DNA of 64,000 nt from Pseudomonas benzenivorans. GTDB taxonomy: Bacteria > Pseudomonadota > Gammaproteobacteria > Pseudomonadales > Pseudomonadaceae. The DNA lies in assembly GCF_900100495.1 (NCBI RefSeq), contig NZ_FNCT01000008.1, positions 186,001 through 250,000 of the forward strand, read 5' to 3'. Positions 37,554-45,776 of this stretch are shown here, piece by piece (position 1 is the stretch's first letter; every line of letters starts with the position of its first letter). The position numbers were made by a program, and so were the translations under genes. A model generated the notes under the pieces. It worked only from the letters and a program-made list of their open reading frames with translations. It was not told the DNA's origin and searched no databases.

Positions 37554-38417
37554 ATGAATCCAACAACAATCGCCAACAATCCCGCGCTCGTGGTCGGCGC
37601 GATCTTTCTCGGCTTCATCCTGCTCGAACTCGCCTGCGGCTTTTTCCGCCAGGCCAGGGCCCAGTGGCGCGACGTCGCCATCGAGCTGCTCGGCTCGAGC
37701 CTGCTGCTCGGCCTGACCTTCCCGCTGGTGTTCTTCCTCTGCAATGCCCTGCTCGAGCACTGGGCGCCGCAGGCACGCGGGGTGCTGGCCGGGCTGCCCT
37801 GGTGGGCCGGGTTCGGCCTGCTGCTGCTGGGCGACGACCTGACCCAGTACTGGTGGCATCGCCTGGCGCACCGGCTGCCCTGGCTGTATGCCCTGCACCG
37901 CGCACACCATTCGGCGCCGTACATGAGCATCCGCATCGTCTACCGCAACAACAGCTTCTATTACCTGTTGATGCCCGGCATCTGGCTGTCCGCCGCGCTG
38001 GTCTACCTGGGCCTGGCGGAGGTCTACTACGGCTACCTGATCGTCAAGATGACGGTGATCTTCGGCGCCCACAGCAGCCTGCCCTGGGACGACAAGCTCT
38101 ACCGCATCCGCGCCCTGCGCCCGCTGATGTGGCTGCTGGAGCGGACCATCTCGACCCCGGCGACCCATTCTGCCCACCACGGGCAGAACGCCGCCGACGG
38201 GGTGACCCACTACAAGGGCAACTTCGGCAACCTGCTGTTCTTCTGGGACGTGCTGTTCGGCACGGCGAAGATCACCCGGCGCCGGCCCCAGGCCTTCGGC
38301 GTGGAGAAGCTGCGCCCGGTGAGCTGGCAGCACGAGGTGTTCTGGCCGCTGGTGCGCAGCCGCCAGCCGGCCAAGGCCGCCGCGCCCCGGGCGCTGGCCG
38401 AGGAGGCCGGCCAATGA
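37554..38417 (+). CDS. Sterol desaturase / fatty acid hydroxylase family protein
   Basis: A 287-residue membrane di-iron enzyme. About four hydrophobic segments are present, and the histidine boxes are visible: HRLAH (~102), HRAHH (~117) and HSAHH (~206). Such enzymes hydroxylate or desaturate lipids using O2 and an electron donor. The next gene, a flavin reductase, overlaps by four bases (ATGA) and could supply electrons, which would fit but is inference. It is divergent from the AraC regulator. The upstream open frame runs through the regulator antisense and is rejected. Confidence 0.88.
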   Translation: MNPTTIANNPALVVGAIFLGFILLELACGFFRQARAQWRDVAIELLGSSLLLGLTFPLVFFLCNALLEHWAPQARGVLAGLPWWAGFGLLLLGDDLTQYWWHRLAHRLPWLYALHRAHHSAPYMSIRIVYRNNSFYYLLMPGIWLSAALVYLGLAEVYYGYLIVKMTVIFGAHSSLPWDDKLYRIRALRPLMWLLERTISTPATHSAHHGQNAADGVTHYKGNFGNLLFFWDVLFGTAKITRRRPQAFGVEKLRPVSWQHEVFWPLVRSRQPAKAAAPRALAEEAGQ

Positions 38418-39016
38418 GCCTGAAACTGGTGTTGCTGGCCGGTTCCAGCCAGCCGTCCAGCCAGTCGGCCAAGGTCGCCGCCTTCCTGCAGCGGCGCCTG
38501 CTGCAACTGGGCCACTGCGCGGCGGCGGACCTCAGCCTGATCGACCTCGGCGCCACGCCGCTGCCGCTGTGGCCGGCCGCGGACCACGGCGGCGCCTGGG
38601 CCGACTGCGCGGCGCTGCTGCGCGAGGCGGACGGGCTGGTGCTGGTCAGCCCGGAATGGCACGGCATGGCCAGCCCGGCGCTGAAGAACTTCTTCGTCTA
38701 CGCCGGACGCCGCGAGCTGGGGCACAAGCCGGGGCTGCTGGTCGGCGTCTCGGCCGGCCAGGGCGGCGCCTATCCGCTGAGCGAACTGCGCGCCTCCAGC
38801 TACAAGAACTGCCGGCTGTGCTACCTGCCCGAGCAGCTGATCGTGCGCCAGGTGGCGAGCGTGCTCAACGGCGAGACGGCGGTCGACCAGGCCGATGCGC
38901 GGATCCGCACCCGCGCCGACTGGGCGCTCGGGGTGCTGGTGCAGTACGCACGGGCCATGCGCCCGCTGCGCACGGCGATCCGCTTCGACTCGGCGGACTT
39001 CGCCAATGGCATGTGA
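38414..39016 (+). CDS. NADPH-dependent FMN reductase
   Basis: A 200-residue flavodoxin-like reductase. The FMN phosphate loop is LLAGSSQPSSQSAKVA (about 7-22), and LVSPEWHGMASPALKNFFVY is the family PEYNxSxPxxLKN motif. It transfers electrons from NADPH to flavin. It is translationally coupled to the hydroxylase-family gene and may be its redox partner or a quinone reductase. Confidence 0.87.
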   Translation: MSLKLVLLAGSSQPSSQSAKVAAFLQRRLLQLGHCAAADLSLIDLGATPLPLWPAADHGGAWADCAALLREADGLVLVSPEWHGMASPALKNFFVYAGRRELGHKPGLLVGVSAGQGGAYPLSELRASSYKNCRLCYLPEQLIVRQVASVLNGETAVDQADARIRTRADWALGVLVQYARAMRPLRTAIRFDSADFANGM

Positions 39017-39023
39017 GCCGGGC

Positions 39024-39782
39024 CTACTTGCCCGCCGAGAGGCCGAAGTCGATCGCCAGGTCGGCGCCGGTGATCGCCTCGGCCTGTGGCTGGCACAGGT
39101 ACCAGACCAGTTCGGCGACCTCTTCCGGGCGCAGGAAGCGCGCCTCGCGGCCTTGCGGGTAGTCGCGCAGCAGCGCGCGCTTGTAGGCGCTGGGGTTGCC
39201 CTTGCCGTAGCGCTCGGCCTGGTAGTCGAGCATCGGCGTGGCGATGTCGCCGGGCGACACGGTGTTGACCCGCACGCCATGCTCGGCCAGTTCCAGCGCC
39301 AGGGTCTTGCTCAGCATCACCAGCGCCGCCTTGCTCGCGCAGTAGGCCGCCGAGCCGCGGTAGGCCCGGCGCCCGGCGTCGCTGGCGATGTTGACGATGC
39401 AGCCGCGGTTTTCCCTGAGGTGCGGGATGGCCGCCTGGCTGATGTAGAAGGCGGCCTTGAGGTTGACGCCCATGACCAGGTCGAAGTCCTCCTCGCCGAA
39501 GCGTTCCACCGGGCCTTCGCGCCAGACCCCGGCGGCGTTGATCACGGCGTCCAGGCGGCCGGTGGCGACCATGACCTCGGCGATCAGCTCCTGGCAGTTG
39601 GCGGCGCTGCGCAGGTCGGTGGTGGCGCTGAAATCCAGCGGCACCAGCGCATTCAGGGCGTGCAGGCCGGCCTTGTCGACATCGGTCGCGGTGACCCGCC
39701 AGCGGCTCTGCGAGAAGCGCTTGGCGATGGCGCTGCCGAGGCCGCCGGCGGCTCCGGTGATCAGGATAACGGGCGTGCTCAT
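39024..39782 (-). CDS. SDR-family oxidoreductase
   Basis: A 252-residue classical short-chain dehydrogenase. Cofactor motif TGAAGGLG (residues 10-17) with TATDVDK suggesting NAD(H) preference; NAAG, catalytic Ser in NIASDAGRR, and YCASK (Y152-x-x-x-K). Substrate unknown. It converges on the FMN reductase, and the next gene upstream on the minus strand is the glutamine-synthetase-like gene 69 bases away, so it may belong to that catabolic cluster. Confidence 0.88.
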   Translation of the reverse strand: MSTPVILITGAAGGLGSAIAKRFSQSRWRVTATDVDKAGLHALNALVPLDFSATTDLRSAANCQELIAEVMVATGRLDAVINAAGVWREGPVERFGEEDFDLVMGVNLKAAFYISQAAIPHLRENRGCIVNIASDAGRRAYRGSAAYCASKAALVMLSKTLALELAEHGVRVNTVSPGDIATPMLDYQAERYGKGNPSAYKRALLRDYPQGREARFLRPEEVAELVWYLCQPQAEAITGADLAIDFGLSAGK

Positions 39783-39851
39783 AGGCTGCTCCTCCAGGGG
39801 CGGTGGTCAATCCAGTGTAGGTAACGCGGGCGGGAGTTTTTTCAGCGGCGC

Positions 39852-41231
39852 TCAGGCCTGGATCAGGTACCAGCGCCAGTCCTGCTCGCCGACCTCGGCC
39901 ATGAACTGGCGGTACTCGGTGTGCTTGATCGCCAGGAACACCTTGAGGAACTCAGCGCCCAGGGCCTGCCTGGCCCAGTCCGACTGCTCCAGCGCGCGCA
40001 GGGCGGTGAGCCAGTCGCTGGGCAGGAACTCCTTGGCCTGGGCGTAGCCGTTGCCCTCGATGGCCGGGCCGGGATCGATCCGCTGGCGGATGCCGTGGTG
40101 GATGCCGGCGAGGATCGCCGCCGCGGCCAGGTAGGGGTTGGCGTCGGCGCCGCAGATGCGGTGTTCGATATGCCGGCTGGCGGCCGGGCCGCCGGGCACG
40201 CGCAGCGACACGGTGCGGTTGTTCACCCCCCAGCTCTTGGCCAGCGGCGCGTAGCTGTTGGCCTGGAAGCGGCGGAAGGAGTTGGCGTTGGGGCAGAACA
40301 GCGCCAGCGAGTCGAGCAGGGTGGCGAGCATGCCGCCGATCGAGTGGCGCAGCAGCGTGCCGGGTCCGCCGGCAAGGTCGGACAGCTCGCTGGCATAGAG
40401 GTTGTTGCCCTGTGCATCGGCCAGGCTGACGTGCAGATGCAGGCCGCTGCCGGCCAGCTCGGCGAACGGCTTGGCCATGAAGCAGGCCTGCAGCCCCAGC
40501 TTGTTCGCCACGCCCTTGACCAGGCGCTTGTAGCGGATGCCCTCGTCGATCGCCTGCAGCGCGTCGAAGCGGTGTTCCAGGGTGATCTCGAGCTGGCCCG
40601 GGGCGTACTCGGAGATCGCCGTGCGCACCGGCAGCCCCTGCACTTCGCAGGCGGCATAGAGTTCGTCGAGGAACGGCTGCAGCTGCTCCAGCTCGTAGAC
40701 GCCGTAGACCTGAGTGGCCTGCGGCCGCTGGCCGTTCATCTGCCGCGCCGGCAGCGGGCGGCCAGTGGCGTCGCGCTCGCGGTCGAGCAGGTAGAACTCC
40801 AGCTCCACCGCCATCACCGGGTGCAAGCCATCGACCTCGAGGCTGTCGATCACCCGCGCCAGCACGTGCCGCGGGTCGGCGACCGCCGCCGGCAGGCCCT
40901 GGCTCGGGTGCATGCTGACCTGCAACTGGCCGGTCGGCTGGGCACGCCAGGGCTGCAGGCATAGGCTGCCGGGCAGCGGATAGGTCCAGCAATCGGCGTC
41001 GCCGACTTCCCAGACCAGGCCGCTGTCCTCGACGTCTTCGCCGTTGATGGTCAGGCCGAGGATGGTGCTCGGCAGCGGCCGGCCGTGCTGGTAGACCGCC
41101 AGCAGCTCGTCGCGGTGCAGCAACTTGCCGCGCGGCACGCCGCCGGCATCGATCAGGAACAGCTCGAGGCTGCGCACCTCGGGGTGGCGGGCGAGGAAGT
41201 CGCGGGCTTCCTGGATGTCGGCGAAGTGCAT
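39852..41231 (-). CDS. Glutamine-synthetase-family ligase (gamma-glutamyl-amine type)
   Basis: A 459-residue GS-III/PuuA-like ligase. Visible are VMAVELEFYLLDRE (metal Glu), GQLEITLEHRFD, GSGLHLHVSLAD (catalytic-loop His), NSFRRF and RIEHRICGADANPYL. Unlike GlnA it lacks an adenylylation tyrosine motif. Relatives attach glutamate to amines as the first step of polyamine or amine catabolism. Together with the adjacent class III aminotransferase it suggests use of an amine or amino acid; the substrate is not determinable. Confidence 0.87.
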   Translation of the reverse strand: MHFADIQEARDFLARHPEVRSLELFLIDAGGVPRGKLLHRDELLAVYQHGRPLPSTILGLTINGEDVEDSGLVWEVGDADCWTYPLPGSLCLQPWRAQPTGQLQVSMHPSQGLPAAVADPRHVLARVIDSLEVDGLHPVMAVELEFYLLDRERDATGRPLPARQMNGQRPQATQVYGVYELEQLQPFLDELYAACEVQGLPVRTAISEYAPGQLEITLEHRFDALQAIDEGIRYKRLVKGVANKLGLQACFMAKPFAELAGSGLHLHVSLADAQGNNLYASELSDLAGGPGTLLRHSIGGMLATLLDSLALFCPNANSFRRFQANSYAPLAKSWGVNNRTVSLRVPGGPAASRHIEHRICGADANPYLAAAAILAGIHHGIRQRIDPGPAIEGNGYAQAKEFLPSDWLTALRALEQSDWARQALGAEFLKVFLAIKHTEYRQFMAEVGEQDWRWYLIQA

Positions 41232-41249
41232 GGCGAGTGTCCTTGCTTT

Positions 41250-41337
41250 TGTTCCCCTCTCCCGCTGGGAGAGGGTTGGGGTGAGGGACGGACCCTCATC
41301 CGCCCTTCGGGCACCTTCTCCCGGAGGGAGAAGGAAT
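41250..41337. repeat. Intergenic repeat, CCCTCTCCC hairpin type
   Basis: Contains CCCTCTCCC-GCT-GGGAGAGGG (a perfect 9-bp stem), GGGGTGAGGG facing CCCTCATCC, and CTTCTCCC-GGA-GGGAGAAG. This is a different repeat class from the GTAGG elements and fills the 108-base gap between the GS-like and aminotransferase genes, which run in the same direction. Confidence 0.7.
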
Positions 41338-41339
41338 GG

Positions 41340-42731
41340 TCAGAGCCTGGCGCCGGGGATCGCCAGCAGCTCGTCGAGGGCCTGGTCGAGGGTGGCGATC
41401 AGCCGGTCCACATCCTCCGCCGAGGTGTCCGGGCAGCATAGGCACATGTTGTGGAACGGCGTGATGAGGATGCCGCGGTTGATCAGGTACAGGTGCAGGG
41501 CCATCTGCAGCTCGTCGTGGAAGGCCGCCTCGGCTTCGGCGCCGCTCTTCGGCGGCGCCGCGCAGAACTGGAACTCGCTGCGCGCGCCCAGTTCGCTCAC
41601 CGACCACTTCAGCCCGTGCTTGCCGATCAGCCGGCGCAAGCCCTCGGCCAGGCGCGCCGCCAGCGGCAGCATGTGCGCGTAGGCGGCCGGGGTCATCACC
41701 TGTTCCAGGTTGGCGCGCATGCAGTGCATGGCCAGGGCGTTGGCCGACAGGGTGGTGCCCATGCCGCTGTGGCCGTGGCCGTGGCTGTCTTGGTTCGCCC
41801 GCTGGCGGGCCTGCTGCATGGCCTCGGCCATCGCCGCGCTGCAGCCGAACACGCCGCAGGGCACGCCGCCGGCGATCGGCTTGCCGAGCACGAAGAAGTC
41901 CGGCTCGAGGTTCCACAGCCGGGTGCAGCCGCCGATATCGGTGGAGATGGTGTGGGTCTCGTCGATGATCAGCAGACTGCCGTACTTCTTGGTCAGCTCG
42001 CGGCACTGCTGCAGGAAGCCCGGCTCGGGCAGCACCATGCCGATATTGGTCATCGCCGGCTCGCACAGCAGGGCGCACACCTCGCCCTGGGCCAGCGCGG
42101 CTTCCAGCGCTTCGACGTCGTTGAACGGGATGGCGCGGCTGTACTGGGTCAGGTCGTAGGCCTGGCCGATCAGGCCGGAGCGCGGCACGGTCTGGCCACC
42201 GCGCTGGCGCACCATGACGTCGTCGACGCTGCCGTGGTAGCAGCCGTCGAACACCAGCAGAGTCTTGCGCCCGGTGATGGCGCGGGCCCAGCGCAGCACG
42301 TAGCGGTTGGCGTCGGTGGCGGTGGCGGTGACCTGCCAGAACGGCAGGCCGAAGCGCGCGGCCAGCAGCTCGCCGCAGACCACCGCGTCCTCGCCGGGCA
42401 GCATGCTGGTCAGGCCGTTGCCCGCCTGTTCGGCGATGGCCCGGGCGATCGGCTCCGGCGAGTGGCCGAACATGCTGCCGGTGTCGCCGAGGCAGAAGTC
42501 GATATAGTCGTGACCGTCGACGTCATGGAAGCGCGCGCCCCTGGCCCGCTCGACGAACAGCGGCACCGGGGTCGACCAGTCGGCCATCCAGTGCATCGGC
42601 ACGCCGCCGAACAGCGAGTGGCGGGCGCGCTCGGCGAGGGCCACGGACTGCGGGTTGCGTTCGCGAAAGCGCGCACGCTCGCGGGCGGCAAAGGTTTCCA
42701 CGGCGGATGGGCGGATGCCGCTGGCGGTCAT
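41340..42731 (-). CDS. Class III aminotransferase (GSA/aspartate-aminotransferase-family)
   Basis: A 463-residue PLP enzyme. The PLP lysine lies in FVLGKPIAGGVPCG (K near 284); the IDETHT motif carries the cofactor-binding Asp, and FDGCYHGSVDD is the phosphate loop. It resembles glutamate-1-semialdehyde aminomutase-type transaminases used on omega-amines or beta-amino acids. The C-terminus has an unusual cysteine run (NMCLCCPD). It is probably co-transcribed with the GS-like gene. A leftward TTGACA/AAGAAT promoter with the GntR operator in the spacer lies upstream. Confidence 0.88.
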   Translation of the reverse strand: MTASGIRPSAVETFAARERARFRERNPQSVALAERARHSLFGGVPMHWMADWSTPVPLFVERARGARFHDVDGHDYIDFCLGDTGSMFGHSPEPIARAIAEQAGNGLTSMLPGEDAVVCGELLAARFGLPFWQVTATATDANRYVLRWARAITGRKTLLVFDGCYHGSVDDVMVRQRGGQTVPRSGLIGQAYDLTQYSRAIPFNDVEALEAALAQGEVCALLCEPAMTNIGMVLPEPGFLQQCRELTKKYGSLLIIDETHTISTDIGGCTRLWNLEPDFFVLGKPIAGGVPCGVFGCSAAMAEAMQQARQRANQDSHGHGHSGMGTTLSANALAMHCMRANLEQVMTPAAYAHMLPLAARLAEGLRRLIGKHGLKWSVSELGARSEFQFCAAPPKSGAEAEAAFHDELQMALHLYLINRGILITPFHNMCLCCPDTSAEDVDRLIATLDQALDELLAIPGARL

Positions 42732-42767
42732 GCTTGAACACCTCGTTCGAATTTCCGCACATTCTTG

Positions 42768-42781
42768 TTTGTGATCACAAA
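42768..42781. promoter_or_regulatory. GntR-type operator 1 in the divergent promoter
   Basis: TTTGTGATCACAAA is a perfect 14-bp palindrome. It sits exactly between a perfect leftward -35 (TTGACA read from 42789 to 42784) and a plausible -10 (AAGAAT read from 42766 to 42761), so a bound repressor would block the aminotransferase promoter. Confidence 0.75.
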
Positions 42782-42830
42782 TATGTCAATAGGTCGCAAT
42801 TGAGGCAATATTTGCTAGTATTTGCGCAAA

Positions 42831-42842
42831 TTTGTGATCACA
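42831..42842. promoter_or_regulatory. GntR-type operator 2 before the SDR gene
   Basis: TTTGTGATCACA repeats the operator 1 core and abuts the SDR Shine-Dalgarno (CAGGAGCGGTG). It lies about 10 bases after an extended -10 (TGCTAGTAT, 42813-42821), covering the likely rightward transcription start. Confidence 0.72.
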
Positions 42843-42851
42843 GGAGCGGTG

Positions 42852-43637
42852 ATGAAGACTCATTCGATCTGGCGGGAGCAGGTGGCGCTGGTCAGTGGTG
42901 CCGGCAGCGACAGCGGCATCGGCCTGGCTATCGCCAGACGCCTGGGCCGCGAGGGGGCGCGCGTCCTGCTCACCGCCAGCAGTGCGCGAATCGAGCAGCG
43001 TGCGCGCGAGTTGCAGGCTGAAGGTATAGACGCCCGTGCGCTGGTTGCCGACCTCACCGACGAAACCCAGGTCGCCGAGCTGGCGAGCTGGGCGCAAGCC
43101 CAGTTCGGCCGGGTCGACATCCTGGTCAACAACGCCGGCATGGCCATGCAGGGCAGCCCCGAGCCGTTCGCCGAGGTGGCGGGCATGGACCTGGCGACCT
43201 GGAACCTGTCCATCGCGCGCAACCTGACCAGCGCCTTCCTGCTTACCCGCGCCCTATTGCCGGGCATGCAGGCGCGCGGCTACGGGCGCATCGTCAATAT
43301 CAGCTCGACCACCGGCACCCGCGGCAGCAACCCCGGCGAGGCGGCCTACAGCGCGGCCAAGGCCGGCATGCTCGGCCTGAGCATGGGCCTGGCCCTGGAA
43401 GTGGCCAGGCAGGGCATCACGGTCAACAGCGTGGCGCCGGGCTGGATTGCCACCGGCTCATCCACCGAGGAAGAGCGGCATGCCGCCGAGTACGCGCCCA
43501 TCGGCCGCGCCGGGCGGCCCGAGGAAGTCGCCGCCGCTGTGGCCTTTCTCGCGTCGCCGGAGGCCAGCTACATCACCGGTGAAGTGCTGGTGGTGGATGG
43601 TGGCAACTGCCTGATCGAGAATAAGGCGCCCCAATAG
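42852..43637 (+). CDS. SDR-family oxidoreductase (FabG-like)
   Basis: A 261-residue short-chain dehydrogenase. Cofactor motif SGAGSDSGIG (16-25), NNAG, catalytic Ser in NISSTTGTRG, YSAAK with Tyr and Lys, and a C-terminal ITGEVLVVDGGN typical of FabG-like enzymes. The ATG at 42852 follows CAGGAG; an upstream in-frame start at 42822 would lie across the operator and is rejected. The TAG stop (43635-43637) lies within a REP-like repeat. Divergent from the aminotransferase and likely co-regulated with it. Confidence 0.88.
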   Translation: MKTHSIWREQVALVSGAGSDSGIGLAIARRLGREGARVLLTASSARIEQRARELQAEGIDARALVADLTDETQVAELASWAQAQFGRVDILVNNAGMAMQGSPEPFAEVAGMDLATWNLSIARNLTSAFLLTRALLPGMQARGYGRIVNISSTTGTRGSNPGEAAYSAAKAGMLGLSMGLALEVARQGITVNSVAPGWIATGSSTEEERHAAEYAPIGRAGRPEEVAAAVAFLASPEASYITGEVLVVDGGNCLIENKAPQ

Positions 43638-43696
43638 GGTGCGCTGCGCGCACCACGACTCGTCTCGGTTTGCCTGGTGCGCACGGCGCACCCTAC
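43635..43696. repeat. REP-like element, TAGGGTGCGC type
   Basis: Left arm TAGGGTGCGCTGCGCGCACC, right arm ending GGCGCACCCTA at about 43695; it supplies the SDR stop codon TAG. Same family as the element at 13090. Confidence 0.7.
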
Positions 43697-43726
43697 CGAG
43701 CCACGAAATTCAACAAGGACAGCAAA

Positions 43727-43783
43727 ATGCGTAACTGCCTACTGACCCTTTCCCAGCTTCCTGCACCGCCACAGGGGCGCTGA
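43727..43783 (+). CDS. Possible 18-residue leader ORF
   Basis: ATG at 43727 with AAGGA nine bases upstream opens an 18-codon ORF (MRNCLLTLSQLPAPPQGR) whose TGA ends three bases before the GntR start. It may couple translation into the GntR gene, which lacks a strong Shine-Dalgarno, or be a remnant. There is no homology evidence. Confidence 0.3.
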   Translation: MRNCLLTLSQLPAPPQGR

Positions 43784-43786
43784 ACC

Positions 43787-44446
43787 ATGGCCGATAACCT
43801 GCAGGAACGGCTATACCAGAACATTCGCGCCGGCCTGCTGGCGGGACGTTTCCAACCCGGCGAGCGGTTGAAGATCCGCGACCTGGCGGCCGAATGGGGC
43901 ACCAGCCCGATGCCGGTGCGCGCCGCCCTGCAGCGGCTGGTCGCCGAAGGCGCGCTGGAGGGCGAGCCGCAGCGCTCGTTGCGGGTGCCGGCGATGACCC
44001 GCGAGCGCTACCAGCAGTTGTTGCCGGTGCGCCTGAGCCTCGAGGGCCTGGCGGTGGAGCTGGCCGCCGCGCGCATCGGCCCGGCGGAACTGGAGCGCTT
44101 GCGGGGCTGCGTCGAGCGCATGGAACAGGCCATCGAGCGGCGCGACGTGCAGGCCTACCTGGCCGACAACAGCCAGTTCCACCTAGTCCTCTACCAGGCC
44201 TGTGGCAACCCGGTGCTGCTGCGCCTGATCGAGTCGCTGTGGTTGCAGGTCGGGCCGTTCTTCCGCCGCCTGTTCACCGAGGCCGACCTGTCGTTGCGCC
44301 TCAACGACTTCCACGAGGACGCCTTCAAGGCCCTGGAAGCCGGCGACGGCAAGGCCGCGCGGGCGGCGATGGAGCAGGACCTGAGCTTCTTCGGCCAGTT
44401 CCTGCTCAACCTGCTGGCACTGGAAAGCGCCGAGACGAGCACCTAG
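43787..44446 (+). CDS. GntR-family (FCD) repressor
   Basis: A 219-residue FadR-subfamily GntR regulator. The N-terminal winged helix (LYQNIRAGLLAGRFQPGERL, then IRDLAAEWGTSPMPVRAALQ) is followed by a helical FCD ligand domain with the likely metal ligands in NSQFHLVLYQACGN and DFHEDAFKA. FCD proteins commonly bind short palindromes, and the TTTGTGATCACA pair upstream of the SDR and aminotransferase genes is the natural target. The ligand is presumably a pathway intermediate. Confidence 0.88.
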   Translation: MADNLQERLYQNIRAGLLAGRFQPGERLKIRDLAAEWGTSPMPVRAALQRLVAEGALEGEPQRSLRVPAMTRERYQQLLPVRLSLEGLAVELAAARIGPAELERLRGCVERMEQAIERRDVQAYLADNSQFHLVLYQACGNPVLLRLIESLWLQVGPFFRRLFTEADLSLRLNDFHEDAFKALEAGDGKAARAAMEQDLSFFGQFLLNLLALESAETST

Positions 44447-44455
44447 GTGGGGCGC

Positions 44456-44866
44456 TCAGCTCTCCAGCCAGACGTCGCGCGCCCAGTGCCACACCGAGTC
44501 CCAGCTCTGCTCTTCGCTCAGCTCGCCGCTGTCGCCTTCCCACAGCAGCACGGTGCCGTCCTGCTCGACGCAGTAGTAATTGCCGCGATCCTCGCAGATC
44601 GGCACCAGCTCGCGCGGTACGCCCAGCGACCAGGCCACCGAGGCGACCTCCGGCAGATAGGTGTGCGCCTGCGGGTCGGCCGCGGTGACCGGCTCCAGGC
44701 GACCGTAGACCACATCGCTGACCTTGAGCAGGAACTCGCGCAGCTCGAACGGCAGGCTGATCAGCAGCTGTTCCTCGATCTCCACCAGCAGTTCGTCGTC
44801 CGGCAACTCCAGCGGCACCGGCACCGGTTCGTTGAGTTCGCGCAGTTGTTCGATGACTTCTTCCAT
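44456..44866 (-). CDS. SMI1/KNR4 (SUKH) family protein
   Basis: A 136-residue SMI1/KNR4-like protein. LPDDELLVEIEEQLLISLPFELREFLLKVSDVVYGRLEP is the family core (about residues 22-60), and the C-terminus ends with WDSVWHWARDVWLE. SUKH proteins include immunity proteins of contact-dependent toxins, but no toxin gene lies nearby, so a housekeeping or regulatory role is equally possible. Convergent with GntR. Confidence 0.78.
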   Translation of the reverse strand: MEEVIEQLRELNEPVPVPLELPDDELLVEIEEQLLISLPFELREFLLKVSDVVYGRLEPVTAADPQAHTYLPEVASVAWSLGVPRELVPICEDRGNYYCVEQDGTVLLWEGDSGELSEEQSWDSVWHWARDVWLES

Positions 44867-45121
44867 GGCAACAGGCCCTCTAGCATTGGGAAGCGCTTTA
44901 TACAGTAGCCGGCGCCGCGAAGAAAAAGCACTGGGCCTTTGCCGGCGGATTCCGGGCCAGTCCCTGGGGTTTCGCCTGGACCTGCGCATAGGCCTGGAAC
45001 TGCTGTGGCGGATTGTTCCTAGCAGCAAGTGTTCCAGCCTGGCGCCGGGGCCCGGACTAAAATTTAAATGTGAACCTTGGCTAAATCGCAGCCCAAAAAG
45101 GCTGCAAGCAGGAGGTGCATC

Positions 45122-45586
45122 ATGCGTATGGCAGCAACATTACAGCGCAGCCTGGAAGACGCGCAGTGTCAGTTCGACATAGTTCCCCACCCGCATTCGG
45201 CGAGCAGCCTGGAGTCGGCGCGGGTGGCCAGCATCCCGGCGGAGCGTCTGGCCAAGCCGGTGATCCTGGATGATCGGAAGGGGCACTACCTGATGGCGGT
45301 GGTACCGGCCAGCCGGCACCTGGACCTGAGCAAGGTGCGCAAGGGAACGGAGCGATGGCAGCTGAGCAACGAGTCCACCGTCGCCGGCCTGTTCGCCGAT
45401 TGCGAACTCGGTGCGGTCCCGGCACTCGGCGAGCCTTACGGGATGGACATGCGGGTCGATCCGCTGTTGACCCGGCAGCAGGACATCTACCTCGAGGCGG
45501 GTGACCACGAGAGCCTGGTGCATATGCGTACCGATCAGTTTCTCAAGCTGGTGCCGCGTGCCGAAGTCTGTGAGCTGTGCCAGTAA
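45122..45586 (+). CDS. YbaK/ProX-like aminoacyl-tRNA deacylase domain protein
   Basis: A 154-residue protein of the YbaK/aminoacyl-tRNA synthetase-associated family, which removes wrongly attached amino acids from tRNA. Visible: VPHPHSASSLESARVASIP, LAKPVILDD, a YLMAVVPASRHLDLSKV strand with the usual catalytic-lysine neighbourhood altered, and VPALGEPYGMDMRVD. AGGAGG precedes the ATG. Which amino acid it edits is not visible. Confidence 0.8.
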   Translation: MRMAATLQRSLEDAQCQFDIVPHPHSASSLESARVASIPAERLAKPVILDDRKGHYLMAVVPASRHLDLSKVRKGTERWQLSNESTVAGLFADCELGAVPALGEPYGMDMRVDPLLTRQQDIYLEAGDHESLVHMRTDQFLKLVPRAEVCELCQ

Positions 45587-45729
45587 GGGGCCGTCCAGGC
45601 CGCCGACGCCGCCGATCTTTTACCGGCGTCGCTCGCTCGCCCGGCGCCAGGTGCGTCGGGTCGGGCGAGCGCCGGCGCAGGGTAAGGCTGGGTGTCGCTG
45701 AGGGGGCGGCGCGGCGGATTCGCCGCGCA

Positions 45730-45754
45730 TAAAAAACCCCAGGCGAACCTGGGG
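45730..45754 (-). terminator. Rho-independent terminator of the Tim44-like gene
   Basis: On the minus strand CCCCAGG-TTCG-CCTGGGG is followed by six T residues. It lies 22 bases past the stop of the Tim44-like gene. A second hairpin, GCGCGGCG-GATT-CGCCGCGC (about 45709-45728), adjoins it and may serve the YbaK-like gene. Confidence 0.88.
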
Positions 45755-45776
45755 TCGGGGTAGTGCGCCGAGCTGA

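Noticed and set aside
41250..41337. Repeated CCCTCTCCC hairpins as a CRISPR fragment
   Set aside because: There are no equal-length direct repeats with unique spacers and no cas genes; it is an inverted-repeat intergenic element.
44456..44866. SMI1/KNR4 gene as an immunity protein of a polymorphic toxin
   Set aside because: No toxin, secretion or CDI gene lies nearby in the window, so this role is not supported.
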